Below, one piece after another: positions 18,045 through 26,726 of a stretch of 40,078 nucleotides of DNA. The translations under genes and the position numbers were made by a program. Position 1 is the first letter of the stretch. Every line of letters begins with the position of its first letter. The notes below the pieces were generated by a model. It did no database searches, had not been told where the DNA came from, and was given only the letters and a program-made list of their open reading frames with translations. Origin of the DNA: Rhodobacterales bacterium (GTDB lineage Bacteria; Pseudomonadota; Alphaproteobacteria; Rhodobacterales; Rhodobacteraceae); NCBI GenBank assembly GCA_002746935.1, contig PDRW01000019.1, positions 1 through 40,078 of the forward strand, in the 5' to 3' direction.

Positions 18045-18712
18045 GGTGTTTGTTTCCATCTGCGGTGGGGCAACGAACACTGGCAAACACGGGAACTCTG
18101 CGACTCGATCACCAACAAGATAGCATCGAATTACAAATAGCCAACGTAAACGGTCCGTTTCTGGCCACCCCGGTCTCCGGTGTTGCGCAGATGTCGTTTT
18201 TTCCCCTCAACCGCCGTTTGTGATGGGATTTCCCACCGCTCAGAGGCCGTCACGGGATGAGTAGAACAGAGCGGAGAATCACGACATGACCAAAGAAGGC
18301 ACACGTCACAGGGCCCGCGGAGGCGGAGGGCGGCGCGCAGGCGGTCAGGATCGCGGTAAACCTCAGGCTCTTCGACAGGCCGGACGTGCAGGCCCTGCCG
18401 GTGGAGGTGCTGGACGGCCGCAATCTTTGGTGAGAAAGCGCGGGCCGGCAACGCGCACAGGGGCCTGTCTGCTCCCCCCGAAGGTGTTTGCGGAACAACG
18501 AAGAGGCGGGGGCGGGATTCCGGTTGTCTTGAAGACCCGGGGGGGCTCGCCCTGACTGTTCCGAAGTGGGTTTGCGGGCCTTTCTGCGCAACGCGGCGGC
18601 TCGTCCCGTGGCAGGACGTGTCTCCATGGTTCGGGCAGAAGGTTTCGCCACAACCCGGATGGCGATAGACTGATCCTCATCCCGATCCTGCAATCAGAGG
18701 CAAGTGGCACCG
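18045..18712. other. Region without an intact gene; possible small gene remnant
   Basis: About 670 bases. From 18290 to 18433 the plus strand has 47 coding-like codons with high third-position GC, ending VEVLDGRNLW and TGA. An ATG with a ribosome binding site (18286) is one base out of frame with it. This looks like a small gene broken by a frameshift near its start, but I do not recognise the protein. Nothing else convincing. Confidence 0.35.
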
Positions 18713-19027
18713 ATGGCATCACACAAGGAAACCGTGGAGTATATCTGCGAACAACTGGGCGGCGCGGGCGAGATTTCCAGCCGGAAAATGTTCGGGGAAT
18801 ATGGCCTTTACTGTGACGGCACGTTCATCGGTGTGATTTGTGACAACACCCTGTTCCTGAAGGTGACCGAACCGGCACGTCAGGCCGAACCGCAGATCGC
18901 CCTTGCCCCGGCGTACGAAGGCGCGAAACCGAGTTTTCAGATCCCGGCGGAAATGCTGGAAGACGCGCCGCGTCTGGCCGCCTTTGCCAGAACCGTTCAT
19001 GACAGTCTTCCGGCGAAAGGGAAATGA
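18713..19027 (+). CDS. TfoX/Sxy N-terminal-domain protein
   Basis: 104 residues. ATG 18713 gives the standard start MASHKETVEYICEQL; AGAGG lies 12 bases upstream, and a GTG at 18704 is an alternative. The TfoX-N pattern is visible: ISSRKMFGEYGLYCDGTFIGVICDNTLFLKV, then the ending LAAFARTVHDSLP. In gammaproteobacteria TfoX controls competence; stand-alone N-domain proteins in alphaproteobacteria have no established role. Monocistronic. Confidence 0.88.
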   Translation: MASHKETVEYICEQLGGAGEISSRKMFGEYGLYCDGTFIGVICDNTLFLKVTEPARQAEPQIALAPAYEGAKPSFQIPAEMLEDAPRLAAFARTVHDSLPAKGK

Positions 19028-19246
19028 ACGGGCTGGCGGGATTGTGGCGCGCTTCGGACCCGCCTGGAACCGGCCCGTCCGGAACCGGCGTGTAAAGAGC
19101 GGCCCGCGAAGAGCAGCCCGTGAAAACCGGCCAGAGCCCCGGAAACGTGGCCGGTCATGGGGCCCGCCCAAGCCGGCAACGCGTCACGCCCACTTCCCTC
19201 AACCGGAGGGGCCGCCCGTAACTGACTGATCCTTTGGTGGCGCCTG

Positions 19247-19323
19247 TGGTACCGCCTCCCCGGCTCGAACGGGGGACCTCTGGATCCACAATCCAGCGCT
19301 CTGACCAACTGAGCTAAGGCGGC
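19247..19323 (-). tRNA. tRNA-His (GTG), CCA encoded
   Basis: 77 bases on the minus strand. Acceptor GCCGCCT pairs with AGGCGGT; D-arm TAGCTCAGTTGGTCAGAGC; anticodon stem CTGGA/TCCAG with loop TTGTGGA, anticodon GTG; T-arm CCCCG-TTCGAGC-CGGGG; then discriminator A73 and CCA. The base before position 1 is T, so there is no G-1, and position 73 is A instead of C. This atypical identity is known from a subset of Alphaproteobacteria including Rhodobacterales. Confidence 0.96.
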
Positions 19324-19436
19324 ACGCGACTGCGATTTAGCGTCCGGTTGTGCGGTTTGCAAGGGGCTGGACGGGTTCGGGGTTGAAAAACCGGCAGGCC
19401 GCCTGCAAGGTCGCCGGTGTTTCCCGGGAGAAAGCA

Positions 19437-19640
19437 ATGGGCATCAACAGCGAGACCGACTTCACCGCCAACCTCCAGATCGGGCCGACGACACGCGGGA
19501 TGGTGCGGATCTATGTCGAGGGCGAGGGGGTCGATCTGCCGATGGATTTCGACCCGGAAGAAGCCGAGGAGATCGCCGAGGAGATCCGCGCCGCCGCCGC
19601 TCAGGCGCGTGCGATCGGTGAAGAGAAAGACAAGCGCTGA
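19437..19640 (+). CDS. Small DUF6324-type protein
   Basis: 67 residues from ATG 19437 with GGGAG seven bases upstream. Acidic, with NLQIGPTTRGMVRIYVEG, the conserved LPMDFDPEEAEEIAEEI helix and a short charged tail. This matches small conserved proteins found in Rhodobacteraceae (DUF6324 as I recall it). No function known. Stands just downstream of the tRNA-His gene on the opposite strand. Confidence 0.8.
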   Translation: MGINSETDFTANLQIGPTTRGMVRIYVEGEGVDLPMDFDPEEAEEIAEEIRAAAAQARAIGEEKDKR

Positions 19641-19802
19641 GGCACGTCGCCTACCCGCCGGTCATGGCCCGGTCATGGCCCGGTCATGGCGGAGCCGCCG
19701 GCTCTGGCGGTGGCGCCGGCTGTGCGGGATTCGGGCATGGCCCTGGTCCGCGCCCCCTGCCCTTGCCGCCCCCGCCCCTGCGCCCTGCGCCGGGATCCCC
19801 CC

Positions 19803-20258
19803 TCAGCCCGGCGGGCCGGTCAGGGCCACGACCCCCGGGTCGCGGAAGGCCTGAAGGCGGGTCGCCGCGTGACGGGCGAATTTTTGCAGCATCGCCCTGC
19901 GCCGCGCGGGCGCGAGTTTCGTTTCCGGCCCCATGCGGACGATCTCGGCATCATGGGAATCGGCGATCATCAGCCCGGTGTCGGCCGGCAGGAGAGCGGT
20001 TGGAAAATCCACGTCCACCGCCCAGAAATAGCGGTCGCCCCACTCCAGATAGCCCTGCCATTTGTGGTCGGCGGCGAAATCGGCGCGGGAGGATTTGCAT
20101 TCCACCACCCAGAACTCGCCCCCGGGGCCAAGCGCGAAGACATCCAACCGGAGCCCGCGGGTCGGGACAAACTCCTCGACGGAGACGAAATCGTGCTGGC
20201 GCAGGTGCCGGGCGACGCCGCGGGCAAGAAGCTGGCCGGGCTGGAGGTGGTCTTGCAT
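19803..20258 (-). CDS. mmcB: MmcB-family putative DNA repair protein
   Basis: 151 residues from ATG 20258; the frame is open further upstream but family members start at about this point (MQDHLQPGQLLARGVARHL). It has a PD-(D/E)xK nuclease-like core: D in RGLRLDVFAL and ExK in WVVECKSSRADF, followed by the conserved WQGYLEWGDRYFWAVD. MmcB is part of an alphaproteobacterial DNA-damage response in Caulobacter. Monocistronic here. Confidence 0.87.
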   Translation of the reverse strand: MQDHLQPGQLLARGVARHLRQHDFVSVEEFVPTRGLRLDVFALGPGGEFWVVECKSSRADFAADHKWQGYLEWGDRYFWAVDVDFPTALLPADTGLMIADSHDAEIVRMGPETKLAPARRRAMLQKFARHAATRLQAFRDPGVVALTGPPG

Positions 20259-20709
20259 GAAGGTAGTGTGAACAGGCCGTGAACACTTGTCCAGAGGCCT
20301 TGAGAACGGCAGGTGCCACCGCTGAGTATCTGAACCGGAAAAGGGGGCGCGGCGGGGCATGTTTGCGAAGGGGCTTGTCAAGGCCGCAGGGCGGGACTAC
20401 CTGATGCCGTGGCGGTCTGCCCTTCTCGTCACGGGGACAAATTCCGGTGGCCTTAAAGACTTCCGAGGGAGCTGGCTCTGTCCGGATCGTGGTCCGGTTA
20501 CCTGGCGCCCACCTGATTATCAGGTCCTCGGGAATTCAAGTTGCCCCAACGGCTGCGGCGGTCCCGCCACCTCGCCGGCCACCGGAGCGCGCAATGCACG
20601 TTTGTGTGGGCACAATGCTCCGGTCGCCTTCCTTGACCGCCTGTTCGCTGTCTTGCATGCCGGAAGACGCCCCCCGGAAGACGCCCCGGTTTTGGCAAAG
20701 GCGCAACGT
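20259..20709. other. 450-base region with no gene seen
   Basis: Open frames cross it on both strands but show no start site, coding bias or family resemblance. No repeats or hairpins stand out. Possibly a decayed gene. Confidence 0.5.
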
Positions 20710-21048
20710 TCAGCGCAGCGGTTTCTTCTCGCGGGATGCCGAAGCTGAGGCTTCCACCGGAACCGCAATGCGGGCGGGGATATTGGTCGCCACCGGCACG
20801 CGCCGGCCGCCGCCAGGGGTGCCGTCATGCTCTTCCAGACGCATGACGGAAATGGCGAATTGCGCACCGGCAAAGAGCGCGCCATTGAAGAACAGGAGCA
20901 TGGCCAGCGCGATCCAGCCCACCGGCGAGGTCGAGACAAGCTGCCAGAGATTGGCGATGTTGAACCAAAGCAGCAGACCGACAAACACAGCCGACAGGCC
21001 GAATCCCACAAGAACGTTGCGGATATATAGGCGCACCAGTTCGGGCAT
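20710..21048 (-). CDS. Small two-pass membrane protein
   Basis: 112 residues from ATG 21048 (MPELVRLYIRNVLVGFG); another ATG 12 bases upstream is in frame. Two hydrophobic helices at about residues 12-32 and 43-66 are followed by a soluble tail ending SREKKPLR. It lies downstream of nusB on the same strand with about 210 bases between, including a perfect palindrome. A conserved unnamed membrane protein by appearance; role unknown. Confidence 0.75.
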   Translation of the reverse strand: MPELVRLYIRNVLVGFGLSAVFVGLLLWFNIANLWQLVSTSPVGWIALAMLLFFNGALFAGAQFAISVMRLEEHDGTPGGGRRVPVATNIPARIAVPVEASASASREKKPLR

Positions 21049-21150
21049 GGCTGTCCCCACTTTCTCTTGCCCGGTTCCGGTGCCCGGACTTCACCGGGCG
21101 CCACCTTATCTCCGTGTCCGGCAATTGCCAAGGGGTATTGCGCGCTGCTG

Positions 21151-21174
21151 CCCCGGGGCACCGGTGCCCCGGGG
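21151..21174. repeat. Perfect 24-bp palindrome
   Basis: ccccggggcaccggtgcccc followed by gggg reads the same on both strands over 24 bases, between nusB and the membrane-protein gene. With no loop bases it can only form a tight cruciform or hairpin; it may contribute to termination after nusB, or bind a dimeric protein. Confidence 0.85.
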
Positions 21175-21258
21175 CGGCTTCGACAGCTGCCACCGGTGCG
21201 GGCGGCGGCTGCGCGGCACCTGACGTTTCGGGCACAGCGCTGCCCCGGCGGTTGCGCG

Positions 21259-21726
21259 TCAGAAGTCTTCCGGCCGGGCGTCGCGCGCCATATGGTCGAG
21301 CACCGCATTGGCGAATTTGGGTTCGTCGCCTTCGGGAAAGAAGGCCCCGGCCACCTCGACGAATTCGACGATCACCACTTTTGGCGGCGTCACGCCCGCC
21401 AGAAGCTCGGCGCCGGCGGCACGCAAAAGCGCGCGCAGGGTCGGGTCTATCCGGGCGATCGGCCATTTCGCCACCAGCGCGCGGTCGGTCATCTGGTCGA
21501 TTTCCGCCTGGCGGTTGACCGCCGTTTCCAGAAGCTGCCGGAACAGGGCCCGGTCGCCTTCGGCCATTTCATAATCGTCGAACTTCTCGCCGAAACGATA
21601 ATCTTCGAACTCGGCGATCACCCGGTCGACGCCTTCGCCGCCGGCTTCCATCTGGTAAAGCGCCTGCACCGCGAACAGGCGCGCCGCCGAGCGCATCCTG
21701 CGTTTCTGATTGCCCGAAAGGGTCAT
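21259..21726 (-). CDS. nusB: Transcription antitermination factor NusB
   Basis: 155 residues from ATG 21726; GGAGG about nine bases upstream supports this start. NusB joins NusE (S10) on boxA RNA to promote antitermination of rRNA transcription. The family pattern is intact: RSAARLFAVQALYQME at the N-terminus, a middle acidic segment, then IDPTLRALLRAAGAELL and the conserved VVIVEFVEVAGAFFPEGDEPKFANAVLDHMAR end. The usual ribH partner upstream is not present; a divergent capsule gene is there instead, so this is a boundary. Confidence 0.94.
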   Translation of the reverse strand: MTLSGNQKRRMRSAARLFAVQALYQMEAGGEGVDRVIAEFEDYRFGEKFDDYEMAEGDRALFRQLLETAVNRQAEIDQMTDRALVAKWPIARIDPTLRALLRAAGAELLAGVTPPKVVIVEFVEVAGAFFPEGDEPKFANAVLDHMARDARPEDF

Positions 21727-21940
21727 GCCGTATTGCCTCCGTCCGGGGGGTGCCCGCAGGTCTGGTTTCATCCTTGCTTTCATCCGGGGCGGCGGCCCCG
21801 CCGGTGCGCGCAGGCCATGCCACCCGTGCCGCAGCGCTGGCGGGCAGGCGCGCCGTCGTCACGCACCGGGGAGATAGCGCCTGCCTGAAGGCAATGCCAG
21901 CGGAAAGGGGCGCCGGTGCCCGCCGCCGGGCGGGGGGCGT

Positions 21941-21981
21941 GGCGTGACCGGGACGTGACTGGGGCGTGACTGGGGCGTGAC
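21941..21981 (+). repeat. Four CGTGAC repeats at exact 11-bp spacing upstream of kpsS
   Basis: CGTGAC starts at 21943, 21954, 21965 and 21976, each with G-rich spacers (ggggcgtgact). They end about 110 bases before the kpsS ATG and about 215 bases before the divergent nusB start. A further direct pair, ccccagaata, lies just after at about 21997-22017. One-turn spacing is typical of cooperative regulator sites; a regulatory role is inference. Confidence 0.7.
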
Positions 21982-22093
21982 AAGGGCCCCGCCTGGCCCC
22001 AGAATAACCCCAGAATACCGCCGGACCGGGTGCGCCCGGCAAAGGCCCCGCCCGGGGCCCGAAAACGCCCAGAACCCCGCATAAGGCCGCCCC

Positions 22094-23398
22094 ATGCCCC
22101 TCAGCGACGCACAACCCCGGAGCTTCCTGTTCCTGCAAGGCCCGCACGGCCCCTTTTTCCGGCAGCTCGCCCGGATGCTCCGCGCCGCCGGGGCAAGCTG
22201 CTGGCGGGTCGGGTTCAACCGGGGCGACGAGGTGTTCTGGGGCGTGTTCCGGGGCGAGGCGGCGAGCTATATCCGCTTCACCGGCGCCCAGGACACATGG
22301 GGCGAGACCTTCGCCCGCCTGCTCGACGAAAAATCCGTCACCGACATCGTGCTCTATGGCGACACCCGCTTCATCCACAAGGAAGCGGTGCGCATCGCGA
22401 AAGCGCGCGGGCTCACGGTGCATGTGTTCGAAGAGGGCTATCTGCGCCCCTATTGGGTGAGCTACGAGCGCGGCGGCTCCAACGGCAATTCGCGGCTGAT
22501 GCGGATGAGCATCGCCGAGATGCAGGCCGTCCTGGCCGGGGCGAGCCGCGACACCCCGGTGGCGCCGGCGCATTGGGGCGACATGCGCCAGCATATCTTC
22601 TACGGCGCGCTCTACCACTGGTTCGTGATGTTCTGGAACCGCCCCTATCGCGGCTTCCGCCCGCATCGCGACATCCCCGTCACCCGGGAATTCGCGCTCT
22701 ATCTGCGCCGCTTGCTGCTGATGCCGGTCCATGCGCTGGAGCGTCGGCTGGCCACCCGCCGGGTGACCCATGGCGGCTTTCCCTATCATCTGGTGCTGCT
22801 GCAACTGGCCCATGATTCGAGCTTCACCGCCCACAGCCCGTTCACCCGGGTGGGGGAGTTTCTCGAAGCGGTGATCGCGGGGTTCGCGGCCGGCGCGCCG
22901 CGCCACCACCACCTTGTCTTCAAGGCGCATCCGCTGGAAGACGGGCGCGAGCCGCTGCCGCGCGAGATCCGGCGGCTGGCGGCGCGTTACGGCGTGGCCG
23001 ACCGGGTGCACCATCTGCGCGGCGGCAAGCTCGCCCGGCTGCTCGATCAGGCCCGCTCCGCGGTCACGGTGAATTCCACCGCCGCCCAGCAGGCGCTGTG
23101 GCGCGGCCTGCCGACCAGGGTCTTCGGTCGCGCGGTCTTCGCCAAGCCCGAGCTGGTCTCGACCCAGCCGGTGGCCGAGTTCTTCGCCCACCCCGCGCGG
23201 CCCGACGCCCGCGCCTATCGCGACTTTCGCGCCTATCTGCTCGAAACCAGCCAGGTCGCCGGGGGGTTCTACGCCGCCCGCTCCCGCCGCCAGCTTCTGC
23301 GTCAGGTGGTCGACATGATGCTGGCCGAAGAAGATGCCTACGACGCCCTCGCCCGCGGCACCGCGGCCCCCCGGCTGCAATTGCACGCGGTCACCTGA
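22094..23398 (+). CDS. kpsS: Capsular polysaccharide biosynthesis protein KpsS
   Basis: 434 residues, usual for KpsS, a Kdo transferase that starts the poly-Kdo linker on the lipid end of group-2 type capsules. The family start FLFLQGPHGPFFRQLARML, DIVLYGDTRFIHKEA, HVFEEGYLRPYWVSYE, and the later HHHLVFKAHPLEDGR and VTVNSTAAQQALWRGLPTRVFGRAVF stretches are all visible. Cytoplasmic, at the inner membrane face. It works with KpsC, encoded 8 kb downstream on the same strand, from which it is separated by an accessory block. Confidence 0.94.
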   Translation: MPLSDAQPRSFLFLQGPHGPFFRQLARMLRAAGASCWRVGFNRGDEVFWGVFRGEAASYIRFTGAQDTWGETFARLLDEKSVTDIVLYGDTRFIHKEAVRIAKARGLTVHVFEEGYLRPYWVSYERGGSNGNSRLMRMSIAEMQAVLAGASRDTPVAPAHWGDMRQHIFYGALYHWFVMFWNRPYRGFRPHRDIPVTREFALYLRRLLLMPVHALERRLATRRVTHGGFPYHLVLLQLAHDSSFTAHSPFTRVGEFLEAVIAGFAAGAPRHHHLVFKAHPLEDGREPLPREIRRLAARYGVADRVHHLRGGKLARLLDQARSAVTVNSTAAQQALWRGLPTRVFGRAVFAKPELVSTQPVAEFFAHPARPDARAYRDFRAYLLETSQVAGGFYAARSRRQLLRQVVDMMLAEEDAYDALARGTAAPRLQLHAVT

Positions 23399-23475
23399 AC
23401 CCGGCTTCGTCTTTGCAATCGCATGCCGATGCTGGAAAACCGCCCTCCCGTTTTCCCGGGCCGGTTCTTCCTGCC

Positions 23476-23519
23476 TCCCCTGCCCTTTTTTCCCGGGTCA
23501 AATACTCCGGGGGTGCGGG
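23476..23519 (-). repeat. Dispersed intergenic repeat, copy 2
   Basis: On the minus strand it reads acccccggagtatttgaccc followed by a run of As, matching copy 1 at 3439-3496. It lies soon after the kpsS stop and probably ends that transcript. Confidence 0.65.
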
Positions 23520-23593
23520 GTCGTAACCCATCCGTCGTTTGCAGGATCTGTATCGACCCAGAGCAATCGCTCAGGTTATAGTATCCGTCTTTA

Positions 23594-23803
23594 TCAAGCC
23601 CGTTTTGGTGCCCATTTTCTCCGGTCCTTGACCAGAGCATTCGCGAGTTCAAGGAGTTTGCGCATGAAGGCGGTCAAAGCGACCTTCCTTGGTTTTCCGC
23701 GCGCGCATATATCGCGGTATTTTGCGGCCATGTCGGGGTTGAACCGGACCGCGACCAGGGCAGGCATATAAGGCGCGTCGCGCAGGAATTTACACCCGCC
23801 TTG
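23594..23803 (-). pseudogene. IS110-family transposase, C-terminal fragment
   Basis: Only the last about 68 codons remain. They read LRDAPYMPALVAVRFNPD, then GKPRKVALTAFMRKLLELAN and an ending KWAPKRA with a normal stop. This is the characteristic C-terminus of IS110/IS1111 transposases (Transposase_20 domain). The upstream part is lost at about 23805, where the 201-bp inverted-repeat element begins 15 bases later. Confidence 0.85.
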
Positions 23804-23817
23804 TATGAAGGCCTGGC

Positions 23818-24018
23818 TGTATCGACCCGGTGAAAACCTGCTCATGCTACAAGGAGGAAGAAGTAGCGACATGAACCGCTCCGGGTTTGCCGGAGCGGTT
23901 CAATGACAAGCGCCGACTTGCGCTTCGCCGTCCATCTCTTGATGCCGTCTTCCAACGCTTCACTCATCGCTATTTGTTCCTCCTTGTAGCATGAGCAGGT
24001 TTTCACCGGGTCGATACA
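23818..24018. mobile_element. 201-bp element with 42-bp perfect inverted ends (IS3-like mini-element)
   Basis: tgtatcgacccggtgaaaac at the left end is repeated inverted at the right end. The match is perfect for 42 bases (23818-23859 and 23977-24018) and runs to about 52 with two mismatches. Each arm contains a ribosome binding site (aaggagg) and an ATG. The right arm on the minus strand starts MSEALEDGIKRWTAKRKSALVIE, the N-terminus of an IS3-type OrfA. The core has an 11-pair hairpin (aaccgctccgg/ccggagcggtt, 23874-23900). Best explained as two left ends of one IS facing each other after internal deletion. Confidence 0.8.
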
Positions 24019-24045
24019 TGAATGCGAACGAACGCGAAGTGCTCT
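24018..24045 (+). repeat. Dispersed repeat B, partial copy
   Basis: atgaatgcgaacgaacgcga followed by agtgctct matches the end of repeat B (10169-10238). It overlaps the stop codon of the RTX gene and abuts the 201-bp element, so that element probably inserted into or beside this repeat. Confidence 0.5.
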
Positions 24046-26710
24046 ACGCAAACAAGAACTGCGCCTCGGTGATCTCCGCGGCGAGCGCCGTTTGCAGCAG
24101 AATGGTATCGCCGGGCGCCTGGGCGATTTCGGCCCCGGCCGGGTCGTCGGGGATGGTCAGATCGCCGTTATCGAGCATGGTGGCTGTCAGGCCGATCCTG
24201 TCGTTTGCCGGATCGAAACCGGTGCTCCTGTCCGCCCCGTCGCCCGCCCGGAAGACGAAGGTGTCGCTTCCCGCCTTTCCCCACACTTTGTCATTTACAA
24301 CACCGCACCTGACAATGGCGTCTTTATTGCCAGTGGAGAGCGGTTGTGCGCCAGTCGCGTCGCTTCCCGGAAGCGGCTCTGCATCTTCCAGTGTGATTGA
24401 GACCGTTCCGTCGGCCGACAGCGAATTGCCGGAAAACGACCCGCCGAAAATGGTCCACCATCCGGAGTGTGGATCAATCTGATGTTCAACCCATACGTAG
24501 TAGGTTCCGCCCGCTCCATCGGCATCCGGGCCCCATATCTCTTCGGACTCGAAGCTGAAGGCCGCAGCGTCGGGATCGAAAACATCTTCCCACCAGTAAT
24601 CCTGATCCACATATTCACCGGTGAGAGGATCCCTGACCTGATAACCGACATGAACCGGAAACGCCCCGAACATGGAATGGTACGAGGAAGACAAACTGCC
24701 GATCGCCGCGGAATGCTCGGAACCGGATATGGTATTGGTGCTGTTTATCACGCCGGGGATCGGGCCGAACTCCTGCAAGACCCAATTGTCATCCTCGTCC
24801 TTCTGCCTGATTTCAACCATATACCAGCCACCGGTGACACCGAGGGTCGCCGAATGAGTCGAAGTGGGACTCGAATAGATGAACCTGTCACTGTCGTCAG
24901 GATTCAGAACGATGACGTCCACATCCGAAAGGCTCCCAAGCCCGAGATCCTCGACATGGAATGTGTTGAAATTATCCTTGCCGAGGTTGCCGACCTCCAC
25001 CGTCATGATCGTCGCATCAAACCTGTCCAGCTCGACCACATCCGCCCCGGCGCCGCCCCAGACCACAACGGGCGAGTCCGAGTCCCTTGCTGCTACGTGG
25101 AACGTGTCATTGCCATCTCCACCGGCAAGATAGCTTGTGCCATTCCCGGAATAGAACGTATCGCTCCCATCGGTTCCGATGAATACTTCCATCGACTCAT
25201 AGCTGTCCCCGGCGGCCTCGCCCTGCTGCCCCACGCCCTGAGCGAGATTGACAACGACCGGCCCGTTGACCGCCGAAAACACCATGGTATCGAAACCATC
25301 TCCACCGTCGATCGTATCTGCGCCATTGCCGCCAACAATTATATCGTCACCATCGCCGCCGTCGATCCTGTCGTCACCATCGCCGCCAACAATAATATTG
25401 TCGACCTCATCACCCTGGATATTGTCATAAAACGCTGTTCCAATGATGTTTTCTGCACCAAAAAACAGGGCATCGCCTTCGTTCATACCTTGGCCGTCGC
25501 GGATCTGGGTAATGCCATTGCCAAACATGAATACGTTCGCACTGCCCAACAGCAAGCTCAGATCAATCGTGTCTCCTGCGTCTCCCTGATCGCCAAGCTC
25601 GATCCCGCCATATGTAAGAGCATAGTCTTGCAAAATGTCTTCAAGATTGCCGGCAAGGATGAGTGTATCATCGCCTGCGGTCGCGGTGATCCGTTCAATA
25701 TTCACGAGAATATCGGTGCCGTTTTCGCTGACGACGCACTGGATGTTCCAATCCTCAACCATGGGGCCAAAAATATGTGCGATCCGGTCATCCTGAAGCG
25801 TTCCGACTTCAATGCGCACCGGGTCAGTTTCGCCACTGTAATCAACGGTGTCCGTTCCGCCGTTGCCATAGATCCGGTCATCTCCGGCGCTGCCGGCTAT
25901 CACATCGTTACCGGAAAATCCCATCACGATGTCATCGCCACTACCGCCGCTCAGCTCGTCGCTTCCGGCATCGCCGCCGATGATCCGGCCGGAGCCATTG
26001 GCAATGTCGTAATTGCCATACCTATTGCTGAAATAGCGTGGAAAGAAGCCGGTTACAAAGCCAACCGCTCCAGCAGCACGCAGATCCCCCAAATACTGGT
26101 CATACATTTTGAACCAATCAACAAAGCCTGCGTCAAATCCGAGGGTAACCAGAAACTCGCGATTCAGAAGTCTTAACATCCATACGCCATAATTTGCGGT
26201 TTCAGGGTGGGCTTCATGGTAAGCGTCTACCTGCTGATCCAGCCGATCAGAAATAAGCTCCCAGGTTTCCACATTCCCGGCACCAACCAATTCCTCCCAT
26301 GCCGCGTTGAACGCCTCCGGGCTGTCGAACGTGTCGAGGTAGATATAGGGCGTCCAGGCTTCGGGGCCTGCGCCGGCAAGTTTCTCGAAAACGCGCTGGT
26401 GATAATTGCTGATGACCGTACCTTCGAGATCGGCGCCGTTGGCAGCTTTGCGCGCATCATAGTCTGCTTCCATCAATTCGGTCCCGATCCGGGCGAGCAG
26501 ATCGGTGTTTGCCACACCGTCAAGCCCCTGCGCCACCAGAAACCCATTGGCAGATGCGCCAGAAATGGAATTATTGAGCACAACGCCCAGGGCCAGGCCA
26601 CCATAGGCCACCCCAAAGGAGTCGAGGGCCGTGTAATAGGCGATGCGGTCGCCAGCTTCCACATGCGCTTTCAGGATGCTCATTTGTTCAGCGTTCAGTG
26701 TGACAGACAT
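24044..26710 (-). CDS. RTX-type secreted calcium-binding protein
   Basis: 888 residues; GGAGG eight bases before ATG 26710. Residues 1 to about 235 are a helical non-repeat domain (GDRIAYYTALDSFGVAYG, LALGVVLNNS) with no family I can name. Glycine-aspartate nonapeptide repeats of the GGxGxDxUx type, which fold on binding calcium outside the cell, occur at about 245-290, 435-475 and 510-560. A 570-800 region rich in beta strands and aromatics follows (YWWEDVFDPDAAAF, GGTYYVWVEHQ), then an RTX-like C-terminal cap (KAGSDTFVFRAGDGAD) and ending AQFLFA, as in type I secretion signals. No signal peptide. No type I secretion genes nearby. Third gene of an operon after two secreted paralogues. Confidence 0.88.
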   Translation of the reverse strand: MSVTLNAEQMSILKAHVEAGDRIAYYTALDSFGVAYGGLALGVVLNNSISGASANGFLVAQGLDGVANTDLLARIGTELMEADYDARKAANGADLEGTVISNYHQRVFEKLAGAGPEAWTPYIYLDTFDSPEAFNAAWEELVGAGNVETWELISDRLDQQVDAYHEAHPETANYGVWMLRLLNREFLVTLGFDAGFVDWFKMYDQYLGDLRAAGAVGFVTGFFPRYFSNRYGNYDIANGSGRIIGGDAGSDELSGGSGDDIVMGFSGNDVIAGSAGDDRIYGNGGTDTVDYSGETDPVRIEVGTLQDDRIAHIFGPMVEDWNIQCVVSENGTDILVNIERITATAGDDTLILAGNLEDILQDYALTYGGIELGDQGDAGDTIDLSLLLGSANVFMFGNGITQIRDGQGMNEGDALFFGAENIIGTAFYDNIQGDEVDNIIVGGDGDDRIDGGDGDDIIVGGNGADTIDGGDGFDTMVFSAVNGPVVVNLAQGVGQQGEAAGDSYESMEVFIGTDGSDTFYSGNGTSYLAGGDGNDTFHVAARDSDSPVVVWGGAGADVVELDRFDATIMTVEVGNLGKDNFNTFHVEDLGLGSLSDVDVIVLNPDDSDRFIYSSPTSTHSATLGVTGGWYMVEIRQKDEDDNWVLQEFGPIPGVINSTNTISGSEHSAAIGSLSSSYHSMFGAFPVHVGYQVRDPLTGEYVDQDYWWEDVFDPDAAAFSFESEEIWGPDADGAGGTYYVWVEHQIDPHSGWWTIFGGSFSGNSLSADGTVSITLEDAEPLPGSDATGAQPLSTGNKDAIVRCGVVNDKVWGKAGSDTFVFRAGDGADRSTGFDPANDRIGLTATMLDNGDLTIPDDPAGAEIAQAPGDTILLQTALAAEITEAQFLFA

Positions 26711-26726
26711 GGTTTACCTCCGGGAG

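Noticed and set aside
18286-18555. 89-codon plus-strand frame starting at a good RBS
   Set aside because: The product is a Gly/Arg low-complexity string; the shifted frame from 18290 looks more coding, so this is probably a frameshifted remnant.
20359-20748. 129-codon plus-strand frame after mmcB
   Set aside because: No ribosome binding site, no coding bias, cysteine- and proline-rich random-looking product.
23871-23906. Eleven-codon ORF (MNRSGFAGAVQ) with a ribosome binding site inside the 201-bp element
   Set aside because: It is formed by the duplicated IS start reading into the hairpin; there is no sign that the peptide is used.
24467-26176. Long plus-strand open frame opposite the RTX gene
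   Set aside because: The regular RTX repeats on the minus strand create a repetitive antisense frame; there is no ribosome binding site or domain.
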